Shown: in pieces, positions 37,224 to 45,073 of the stretch
Numbering within the stretch: position 1 is the first letter of the stretch
Layout of the letters: each line of letters begins with the position of its first letter
Position numbers and translations under genes: made by a program
From: Sphingobacteriales bacterium
GTDB lineage: Bacteria > Bacteroidota > Bacteroidia > Chitinophagales > UBA2359
NCBI GenBank assembly: GCA_016711285.1
Contig: JADJTG010000014.1
Location: 62,001-126,000 of the forward strand
Length of the DNA stretch: 64,000 nt
Direction of reading: 5' to 3'
The notes under the pieces: model-generated
The model's input: only the letters and a program-made list of their open reading frames with translations
Database searches by the model: none
Told to the model about the DNA's origin: nothing

Positions 37224-39267
37224 TTACTTGTTTGCTAAAAATTGGTCTATTTGGACTGGTACGACAAACGGATTTGAATATGTTTTCATTCTTACGAAAC
37301 CTTTGTCATTTTTAGCACTAAAACGAACTAGTGATTCTGTAAAATCTTCAAAGTCGTAATACTTTTTAAGTTCCCTTGTTTCATCTTCGTTGTTTAAATG
37401 AGCAATAAACCAATTTTGAGTATTTTTAAGAATGTTTGAACTTATAGAGCTAACCTCTTGTGTTGCGTAAATCATTCCAAGATTCAATTTTGCACCTTCC
37501 TTAGCAATTCGGTTATAAATTTGACTTAAATCTTTGTCGTCCTTTTTAGGAAACAAATTATGAGCCTCTTCAAAATAGAATTGGATGAAATTGTTGGGAC
37601 TCGTCTTAATGAAGTTATTCATTGAATCATAAAATAGCCTTGAGCATATTTTTTCACTATAAAGTTTCTGAATTAATGGGTCTCCTTGTGATAAATCTAT
37701 GATTACAATTTTCCCATCACGCAATGCTTTGACAATTTCTGTTTCAAATGACTCCTGAACAGTAGACGTGTGAAGATTATTTATTGCTCTTAATTTTCTA
37801 AACCCTGAGAGAGTTGGGGAAGCGATAGGAGTTGACTTACGAGTAAGAAATACAAGCAACGCCCGCATATCTTCATCAAGATAATCAAAGCCTTTGGCTT
37901 GCCTATACGAAGTAAAATGATTAGATAAAGTTGAATCAACAGTAGCTTCATAGATTGCTGTAAACCAAGTTATACATTCATCAAATGAAATTCCATTATG
38001 AGGTTTAATACTTGGTATAATGTTATTTATTGTATCGGCATCCCCAAAGAATTTGACCCAATTTTGATTTGTTTTAAAACCTGCTGCATACAGACAAGCT
38101 TTATAAAGTGCTGTTTTTCTATCATATAAATTAGCGGCATTTTTTTCATCACTTGTTCGGTCTTTAATTGGTTTTTCATATCCGTCAGGTTTGTTTAAGT
38201 CAATCGCACAAACACTCTGAATATAATTTGAGGTGTCTTGTACCATATAAGCTCTTACCAGTTCAAACCCAGCTTGAATTTCTGTATAAAAGTTAGTCTT
38301 TAGAACTTTGAAGCCTTCACTGGTCTTGTCTAATACGCTGTATCGAATTACCAAGTCTTTATATAGGTCAAAAATAGCAGTGCCTTTATCTTGTAAATTG
38401 GCATTTGCATACTCACCATTGATATCGAAAATTATTTGACCGACTGGAAATTTTGGTGCACCTGAATCCTTATCTATTGGCTCCATAAAATTGTCGGAGC
38501 TACTTGATGCAACAGATAAAGATTTATATTTTGATTTCCTTGATATCTCAACCGAAGCCTCAATTATTTTCTTAACAGAGTTAGACTTACCTGTTCTAGT
38601 CATTCCAAAAAGGGCAGTCCTTTTGCCAAGCATATCACCTGGATTGATAAATACTTTTACGTTTTTTACTGAATCATCGGAAGCATAAAACCTTCTAGTA
38701 GAACTATAACGTACAGTTCCAATTGCAAATTCGTTCTCGCCACCTGCAACTAAATCTTTGTCTCTTTGATTTACTATAAGCTCTAAAATTTTCGAGGGTG
38801 CTTTAAAAACTTTGTAGTTGTGAGCTGAATAAAAATTTTCCACGTCAGCACCAAATTCAAAGGAATTACCCTCCTTGTAGAATGCGCCTAAGATTCTGCA
38901 TTCCAAACCCGAAAAACTAAATTCATATCTCGTAAAATCGTCTAGTTCACTCTTTTTTCCTGATGTATTAAGATTGTCTTTGTAATATTCAATCATTGAC
39001 GAAATGACATTATTGTCAGTGGGAAGTGAAGAAGGGTTTAAAACTCGAAGGAGTAAAGCTTCTTGAATATTTTCCTCAAATGGGTTGTCGTAAAATGCCA
39101 ACAAAAAAGAACCTTGGTATTCCTTTTACTTTGTGTTTCCAAAAATCTGAAATAAGTAAATTAGCCTTATTGTAGTTTATCGAGTAAGGTCTACCCACAA
39201 AAAGGTCTTCATTTTGTCCTTCTTTAAAAAAGTCAATGTCTGTTATTTTTTTTATTACGTCTAGCAT
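37224..39267 (-). CDS. HerA-like (FtsK-HerA superfamily, DUF87) ATPase, one frameshift
   Basis: About 680 residues once a base lost near 39112 is restored (..FWKHKVKGIP then GSFLLAFYDNPFEEN). The ATPase has Walker A GMTRTGKSNSVKKII, a middle segment IIFDINGEYANANL, Walker B FIQFYFEEAHNLF and the downstream GMIYATQEVSSISSNIL with a sensor Gln and HerA-type C-terminal lid. HerA proteins are hexameric DNA pumps that drive a partner nuclease. Flanked by the methyltransferase gene upstream (overlapping before an IS insertion) and the NurA-like gene downstream. A+T-rich. Start ATG 39267 gives MLDVIKKITDIDFFKEGQNE. Confidence 0.8.
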
Positions 39268-39300
39268 TAGAAGTGGATTTTAATACCATTAAAACAACTA

Positions 39301-40376
39301 TTTGGCATAGTTATTATGGTATGGTAATTATGTCATTACCCATAGAACTTATCATAAAAGAGTCAGCAGATTACCTAAAACAGCTACATAAAAAAGCCAA
39401 AAGGAAGGGCGTTTCTAAAATAAAGATGTTGATGAATATCCAAAGCGGTATCCACCACAATCATCTTCTTGCCATCAAGTCAGGGCTTCTGTGCGTTCGA
39501 TAAACAGGTGGAAAGCTACTTACCAATCGCAGGGACTTGATGGATTGCTCAGGGACAATAGAGGTGGTGATTTCCGTAGCCAACTCGAGACAGCAGACAA
39601 GGAGCGGATATCGCAAAAGCTAAAAGATCCCAAGAATGGGTTGCGCAGCTACAAAGAAGCCACAGCAGTGGCTGAAGTCGGAGTTGGGTATTGAAAAGCA
39701 ATACAATACGGTAAGGATGTATCTGAAGCGAAACTTTGGCACAAAACTCAAGGTGGGTAGAAAAAGCCATATCAAAAGGACGAAGCGGCGGTTGATACTT
39801 TTAAAAAAACTTATCAAACACGCTAGAAGGCATTAAAAATAAGGAGTTTCGTCTTTCAGGCTGCCAGTGTATAAATATTTATGTTGCTGACGAAAGCAGG
39901 GTCGGGTTATTGCCCAATATAAGACGATGCCTTACCGCAAAGGGCGTAAAACCCATCGTAGCTTACCAACATCGCTTCCAAAACTTCTATCTCTTTGGTG
40001 CCTATTCCCCATCAACGGAGACAATCTTACCTTAGAAATGCCTTACTGTAATACGGTCTGCTTTCAAATATTTATAGATAAACTCTCCCGTACAAAAGCC
40101 TGAAGAATTCAAGATAATTCTACTTGACAATGGTGCTTTTCACCACAGCCGACAATTGGTAATTCCTAAAATATTCATCTGTTGTTTATTCCTCCTTACT
40201 CTCCCGAATTAAACCCCGCAGAGATGATATGGCGATTCATCAAGGGCAAAACTGCTAACATTATTTGCAAAGATCTGGAAGAACTCTCCGCCAAAGTCAC
40301 TGATATTATCAACGATATGAGTAACGTTATCATTCAATCCATTACAGGTTGGAAACTTTTTACAAACTGTGCCTTT
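39301..40376 (+). mobile_element. IS630-family insertion sequence with decayed transposase
   Basis: Ends TTTGGCATAGTT (left) and AACTGTGCCTTT (right) are imperfect inverted repeats, each flanked by TA (39299-39300 and 40377-40378), the target-site duplication of IS630/Tc1 elements. The transposase is read in several frames: INRWKATYQSQGLDGLLRDN, LKSELGIEKQYNTVRMYL, then DDE motifs VADESRVGLLPN, IILLDNGAFHHS and FIPPYSPELNPAEMIWRF. At least four indels interrupt it; sequence error or real decay are both possible. It lies within the 3' end of the methyltransferase gene. Confidence 0.88.
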
Positions 40377-41360
40377 TAGATGTTTATTTGGTATAAGTTC
40401 TGCATTAAGTTCTTTGTCTTCAAATCTGAAAATTGATTGGTCTGCAAATTCTCGGTCAATTTCCATTGCTAACCATTTTCTATTAAGCTTTTCGGCTGTT
40501 GCACCGGTTGTATTACTTCCTGCGAAAGGGTCAAAAACTAAGTCCTTTTCATCAGTCAGATAATTGATAAAAAAACTAACAATCCCTTGATTCATTCTAG
40601 CAGGATGAGGAATGATATCATTCTTTCTACAAGCTTTCAGATAGTAATCGTTTGAATGTGTATTTGAAAAGCTCAAAACACTGTGAGGCAGTCTAACCTC
40701 TCTTTTTTCATCAATTGGCTCCATTTCAAAGAAATTATGAGCAATGCTTCCTCCATTATCTTTCAGAAATCCATTTTCAGAAATTACGTGTTCCGAAGGT
40801 CGTTTACCTGAGTTATATTTTTGATTTTTGAGAAGTTGTTTCATACTCTTGCTGTAAGGTCGCAAAACTTTTGTATTGTCAGCCTTTGGGTAGTCTGATT
40901 TGGCAAGCCACCATATATGAGTATAGCTGTCTACCGTCCTAATACGATTAACTGTTACCCATTGAGCTGGGGAAGGAAGTTTTGAAGGATTGTAACATAT
41001 AAATTCCTGTATCAATCTTAGATTGGAATTTTGAACAAGCCCAAGTAAACATTCTAAATGTAAAAGTGACTGTACAGGTCGTTCAGATTCCCAAGCATTC
41101 CCGATTTCAATAACAAGTGAACCATCATCAGCTAATAATTCTTCAAAGATTGGAGCAAGACTGATAAACCACTCTTTGTATTCCTTACCTTGAAGGTTTC
41201 CATATTTTTTCTTGTTGTTTAATGGAAACGGTGGTGAAGTGATAATTAGATTTATTTTGCCCTTATATTTTTTCAATGAACCATCTTTTAACTCTTTGTA
41301 AGAGTCTGTAAGGAGTAGTTTCCCGAGGTCAGTTTCATAAAATATTTTGTTTTTTTTCAT
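40209..41360 (-). CDS. Site-specific DNA methyltransferase (N4-cytosine/N6-adenine, beta-type), 3' end replaced by IS630
   Basis: A 383-residue reading frame. Motif IV is INLIITSPPFPLNN (about residues 37-50) and motif I/AdoMet site DLVFDPFAGSNTTGATAEKL (about 285-305), i.e. catalytic motif before binding motif, the order of PF01555 enzymes. TSPPF points to N4-cytosine or N6-adenine methylation; the base cannot be fixed. Residues after ..AELIPNKHL are encoded by antisense IS630 DNA. Joining across the TA duplication gives a native tail VVLMVLKSTSNARRNKKNNR, then H and a stop that overlaps the HerA start by 35 bp. The original operon order was thus methyltransferase-HerA-NurA. Confidence 0.85.
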   Translation of the reverse strand: MKKNKIFYETDLGKLLLTDSYKELKDGSLKKYKGKINLIITSPPFPLNNKKKYGNLQGKEYKEWFISLAPIFEELLADDGSLVIEIGNAWESERPVQSLLHLECLLGLVQNSNLRLIQEFICYNPSKLPSPAQWVTVNRIRTVDSYTHIWWLAKSDYPKADNTKVLRPYSKSMKQLLKNQKYNSGKRPSEHVISENGFLKDNGGSIAHNFFEMEPIDEKREVRLPHSVLSFSNTHSNDYYLKACRKNDIIPHPARMNQGIVSFFINYLTDEKDLVFDPFAGSNTTGATAEKLNRKWLAMEIDREFADQSIFRFEDKELNAELIPNKHLKGTVCKKFPTCNGLNDNVTHIVDNISDFGGEFFQIFANNVSSFALDESPYHLCGV

Positions 41361-41444
41361 TCTTTAAATATATTTTTTCATTCAAAACGGTTTGATTTTC
41401 TGTCTGTTTACTTTTTTCTTTCGTGTACCTTCTTTAATAGGTTT

Positions 41445-41455
41445 GCCACTAACAC
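41445..41455. repeat. Right boundary core of the defence-like cassette
   Basis: GCCACTAACAC (minus: GTGTTAGTGGC) lies 85 bp upstream of the methyltransferase start and matches the GTTRGYGG core of the other accessory-gene borders. The L,D-transpeptidase gene ends 14 bp away. Confidence 0.4.
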
Positions 41456-41468
41456 CCCCCGACACACT

Positions 41469-42917
41469 TTATTTTTTAAATGCTTCTTTGAAAAGGGGTA
41501 ATTGGCGTTTGTCGTAGCCATACATATCGGTACGTTTTTGGAGTTCGCCTTTTTCATTCACAAAATTGGTGATATAATAAATATATACCGGAATTTTGTT
41601 TTTCAGATTGACGTGTTGCTCTGCACTGCGCCCCATTGCCCCGCGAATACGGTCGCTTGTCCAGCCGCCGTTGTCTTTGAGTAAATATTCGGCAAATTCT
41701 ACCGGTTTTTCCATGCGCACGCAGCCGGAGCTATACGCACGAAACGCATCGTTGAAATATTGTTTGTGGGGCGTATCGTGCAGATAAACGGAGTGTTTGT
41801 TGGGAAACATAAATTTTACATCGCCCAAACTGTTGCGCTCGGTGGGTTGTTGTTTAAAACTCCAGTTGCGCCAGTCTTTTTTTGCTTCCTGCCAGTTTAC
41901 GCTGTGAATATCTACTTTTTTACCTTTATAATAAGCGTCCATATCGCTCACCAACAGCAAGTTCGGATTTTTATCTACCCATTCCAATATTTCTTCGCGG
42001 GCAATGCTCGTGGGCACATTCCATATCGGGCTGAATACGATGTATTCCATAGTAGCATTAAAAATAGGTGTTTGGGTGATGTGGTCGCCTACGATAACTT
42101 TCATATCTAAAGCTGATTGCTCTCCTTCAAAAACGTGCAGCATAAATTCGGGCGCATTGACGAAAACATAGCGATTGCCCAAATTATCGGGCAGCCAACG
42201 GAGGCGTTCGCGGTTGAGTTCGGCGAGTTGCAACATCTCGGCATTTCCTTTTTGTGCAGCGATGGCTTCGGATAGCTGTGTATATAGGGGGTGTTTGGGG
42301 ATATAAGTGTTTAAAAAATCCTTCAAATCGCGGTGCTGCTGCAAGGTTTCGTTGAGTTGTTGTGCCAAGGGCGGCATTTGCGGGTGAATATCCCAACGCG
42401 GCACTTTCATACGTCCCATAGAAAGGTCGGTGGCGTATTGCAAGAGAGCCGCCGAGGTTTGAACATCTAAACGGATTTTTTCTGTTATTTTTTCCTGCTC
42501 TTTGCCTTGTGCAGGCGGCGCACTCGCTGTTTGTTGGGCTTGTTGCAAAGCCGCTATGCCATACCATTCCGGCTCAAAACCGTGTTGTGAGGCGGTTTGC
42601 AAAGCCTCTATAACGGCAGGCACTTGAGAAATTTGCACACTGTCAGCTTGCAGCGACTGCCAGCACAAATTATTTTGGCGCAGGGCATACAACTGCTTCA
42701 GTTGCGACTGCAAAGAATCGGCGCGGTGGGCAGTAAATATTGTTTGTGTGATGGTGCTGTCGGCGAGGATATGGAGCAGCACCGAATCCTGAAAGGTTTT
42801 GCTGAGATAAGGCGGTGGCGGCGGGGCGGCGATGGCACCAAGCGGCGTATCTTTGACGTATTTGCAGGCGGAGGCACCACAAACCAAGAGGGCGGCGAGC
42901 AGGAATGTTCTTTTCAT
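41469..42917 (-). CDS. L,D-transpeptidase (YcbB-like, YkuD domain), lipoprotein
   Basis: A 482-residue protein from MKRTFLLAALLVCGASAC, chosen because it gives a perfect lipobox (ASAC). A peptidoglycan-binding-like helical part is followed by the YkuD catalytic domain (about 275-450) with SPIWNVPTSIAREEILEW, HDTPHKQYFNDAFRAYSSGC and VRME (His...Ser-x-Gly-Cys active site). Such enzymes make 3-3 cross-links in peptidoglycan in the periplasm. Longer than the simple ErfK type and arranged like YcbB/LdtD. Downstream of a strong terminator, so transcribed on its own. Confidence 0.88.
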   Translation of the reverse strand: MKRTFLLAALLVCGASACKYVKDTPLGAIAAPPPPPYLSKTFQDSVLLHILADSTITQTIFTAHRADSLQSQLKQLYALRQNNLCWQSLQADSVQISQVPAVIEALQTASQHGFEPEWYGIAALQQAQQTASAPPAQGKEQEKITEKIRLDVQTSAALLQYATDLSMGRMKVPRWDIHPQMPPLAQQLNETLQQHRDLKDFLNTYIPKHPLYTQLSEAIAAQKGNAEMLQLAELNRERLRWLPDNLGNRYVFVNAPEFMLHVFEGEQSALDMKVIVGDHITQTPIFNATMEYIVFSPIWNVPTSIAREEILEWVDKNPNLLLVSDMDAYYKGKKVDIHSVNWQEAKKDWRNWSFKQQPTERNSLGDVKFMFPNKHSVYLHDTPHKQYFNDAFRAYSSGCVRMEKPVEFAEYLLKDNGGWTSDRIRGAMGRSAEQHVNLKNKIPVYIYYITNFVNEKGELQKRTDMYGYDKRQLPLFKEAFKK

Positions 42918-42995
42918 AACGCTAAAAAAGACAGATTTTTTTAAAATACCAACAGAAGAAAACAATTTTGTGTTCAAATGATGAGGGAAGAATAA

Positions 42996-43035
42996 AAAAA
43001 GCGGCTGCTTGCCGTAGCAAAAGCAGCCGCTTTTT
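42996..43035. terminator. Bidirectional intrinsic terminator
   Basis: AGCGGCTGCTT and AAGCAGCCGCT with a 10-nt centre, A run on the left and T run on the right. It ends the small membrane protein gene on the minus strand and could act both ways. Confidence 0.88.
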
Positions 43036-43075
43036 GTTTTTTTTGAAAAAATCAGAAAAAATATTTTGAGTATAT

Positions 43076-43447
43076 TTAAGGTGTAGTCATATTGGTGGTG
43101 GTGATGGCATTTTTTTCTCTTTTGGTGCGCCACAACAATTTCAGGCAACGTACTGTTACCGCCGTCACACCCGGAATAGGTATCAAACCGAGGAGGCGGT
43201 CTGTCCAGCTCAATTTAAAATCGCTCATAGACGACTTAGTAATAGCTTTTGAAATAAAATACTCCAAAATCTCGTCTAAAATAAGTCCGCCGCCCACCGT
43301 AGCTACCAAAAACGGAACTTCGGCAAAAGACATAGCAATGTCAATGCCCGCAGAGACAGCCAGCAAAGTGAGTAAATTTTTGCGGCGGTCTTCGGTTAAA
43401 ATGCGCTCTGAAACAATATCAACAGCAGTTTTATGTAAGGATTTCAT
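43076..43447 (-). CDS. Small predicted membrane protein
   Basis: A 123-residue protein with a hydrophobic pair of segments (LLTLLAVSAGIDIAMSFAEV and PFLVATVGGGLILDEILEYF) and a third (LLGLIPIPGVTAVTVRCLKL). The C-terminus is basic and Thr-rich. No family recognised. It lies between a strong terminator and the alkyltransferase-like gene on the same strand. Start MKSLHKTAVDIVSER is plausible. Confidence 0.55.
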   Translation of the reverse strand: MKSLHKTAVDIVSERILTEDRRKNLLTLLAVSAGIDIAMSFAEVPFLVATVGGGLILDEILEYFISKAITKSSMSDFKLSWTDRLLGLIPIPGVTAVTVRCLKLLWRTKREKNAITTTNMTTP

Positions 43448-43528
43448 GGGTGTTTTGAATGATTGAGTTCAAAGACTAAGCAACGAAAAGAACATAAAAA
43501 AAGTTTCAATAAATACGCGGGGAGCTTC

Positions 43529-43861
43529 TTAAATATTGATTTCGGTGAGCGGATTCCAAAATAGTTGGTCAAAATGCTCCACTTGGTCGTTGATGACGGT
43601 GATGCCTTCGGCTTCCAAGAGTTGTTGCATGCGCTGCGGCTCGCCGAAATGGTGCTTACCCGACAATACGCCTTTGCTATTGACAACGCGGTGGGCGGGC
43701 ACCGGCAGCGATGCCGTGTGCGAGTGGTTCATGGCAAAGCCCACCATACGCGCCGAAGCCCCCAAACAGCGGGCAACAGCACCATAACTTGTTACGCGCC
43801 CTTTTGGGATAAGGCGACAAATATCATATACTTGTTCAAAAAAATGAGCATCGGCTTTCAT
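43529..43861 (-). CDS. Alkyltransferase-like (ATL) DNA-repair protein, MGMT family without catalytic Cys
   Basis: A 110-residue protein from MKADAHFFEQVYDICRLIPK. It has the MGMT DNA-binding fold: GRVTSYGAVARCLGASARMV (helix-turn-helix with Arg finger), then PVPAHRVVNSKGVLSG where methyltransferases have PCHRV. The acceptor Cys is replaced by Ala, so it cannot accept alkyl groups itself. ATL proteins bind O6-alkylguanine and pass lesions to nucleotide excision repair. Alone between a small membrane protein and the HMG-CoA lyase-like gene. Confidence 0.85.
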   Translation of the reverse strand: MKADAHFFEQVYDICRLIPKGRVTSYGAVARCLGASARMVGFAMNHSHTASLPVPAHRVVNSKGVLSGKHHFGEPQRMQQLLEAEGITVINDQVEHFDQLFWNPLTEINI

Positions 43862-43963
43862 ACCGCAATTTAGCAATATTTATAAAAACAACAATACCGG
43901 ATTTAATTATTAGTGGAAATATATATAACAAAAACATAGTTTTCATGAACACAAATTTTTAGC

Positions 43964-43971
43964 TAACTTTG
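43964..43971 (+). promoter_or_regulatory. Predicted promoter -7 box for the HMG-CoA lyase-like gene
   Basis: TAACTTTG, a perfect TAnnTTTG and the most common form in this phylum, lies 117 bp before the start codon. The upstream -33 element is unclear. The gap between the two divergent genes holds nothing else recognised. Confidence 0.5.
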
Positions 43972-44087
43972 CACCTCAGACCTTAATTCCCCTTTTTTTA
44001 TTGTTACTTTACAGAGATTTTTTGTCTATAATAATTATAAATAGATAAAAGCCGCCTCAGTTTTTTTATTGAACATAGAAATCCTAT

Positions 44088-44963
44088 ATGTCATCAATAT
44101 CTTCCGTAAAAATTATAGAGTGTCCGCGCGATGCCATGCAGGGCATCAAAACATTTATCCCGACCGAACAAAAGGCGCATTATCTGAATCAACTGCTCAA
44201 AGTAGGTTTTGATACTTTGGATTTCGGCAGTTTTGTATCGGCACAAGCCATACCGCAAATGCAGGATACGGCGGCAGTGCTGGAAAAATTAGATTTAGAC
44301 GATACCAAAACGCGCCTGCTTGCTATTATCGCCAATACACGCGGAGCTACGCTCGCCGGCGAACGTGACGAAATCACCTATTTGGGGTATCCGTTTTCGG
44401 TGTCAGAAACCTTTCAACGCCGCAATACCAACAAAGGCATTGAAGAATCCTTGCAAGTATTGGCAGAAATCAAAAACCTCTGCGAAATCAACGGCAAACA
44501 CTTAGTGGTGTATTTGTCGATGGCTTTCGGTAATCCATATAACGATTTTTACGATTATTCCCTCGTAGAACACTGGGTGGACAGGATAGATGAAGAAATA
44601 GGAGCAGATATTATTTCGCTGGCGGATACCATCGGTACCGCCGACCCCGCTCTTATCGGCAAACTATTCGGCATACTCACCGAAGATTATCCGCACATAG
44701 AATTTGGCGCGCACCTGCACAGCGCACCTCACAACTGGCGCGAAAAAGTGGAAATAGCCTACAAATATGGTTGTCGCCGTTTTGACGGAGCGATGAAAGG
44801 ATTTGGGGGCTGCCCGATGGCAAAAGATGAATTGGTGGGCAACTTGGCAACCGAAAATCTGCTGCGCTTTTTTGAGCAGGAAAATATACCTACACAGTTG
44901 GATATGGACGAATTTTTAACGGCAATGAAAGCAGCCGAAACAGTTTTTTCCGTAATTCACTAA
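44088..44963 (+). CDS. Hydroxymethylglutaryl-CoA lyase-like enzyme
   Basis: A 291-residue HMGL-like TIM-barrel protein. KIIECPRDAMQGIKTFIP is the N-terminal strand with the metal-binding Asp and Arg; ISLADTIGTADP, FGAHLHSAPHNW (metal-binding HLH) and FDGAMKGFGGCPMAKDELVGN (the Cys loop of HMG-CoA lyases) follow. HMG-CoA lyase splits HMG-CoA to acetoacetate and acetyl-CoA in leucine breakdown. The first strand differs slightly from textbook (ECPRD rather than EVGPRD), so a related aldolase is possible. Confidence 0.82.
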   Translation: MSSISSVKIIECPRDAMQGIKTFIPTEQKAHYLNQLLKVGFDTLDFGSFVSAQAIPQMQDTAAVLEKLDLDDTKTRLLAIIANTRGATLAGERDEITYLGYPFSVSETFQRRNTNKGIEESLQVLAEIKNLCEINGKHLVVYLSMAFGNPYNDFYDYSLVEHWVDRIDEEIGADIISLADTIGTADPALIGKLFGILTEDYPHIEFGAHLHSAPHNWREKVEIAYKYGCRRFDGAMKGFGGCPMAKDELVGNLATENLLRFFEQENIPTQLDMDEFLTAMKAAETVFSVIH

Positions 44964-45073
44964 GCTGTAAGGGATAGATAAATTTTAAAATAACAATAAT
45001 AAGATAAATATCAAGCACCCCTAACTAAATTACATTTTTTAACTATCTCAAAAATTATCTTTTACTAAAAGAA

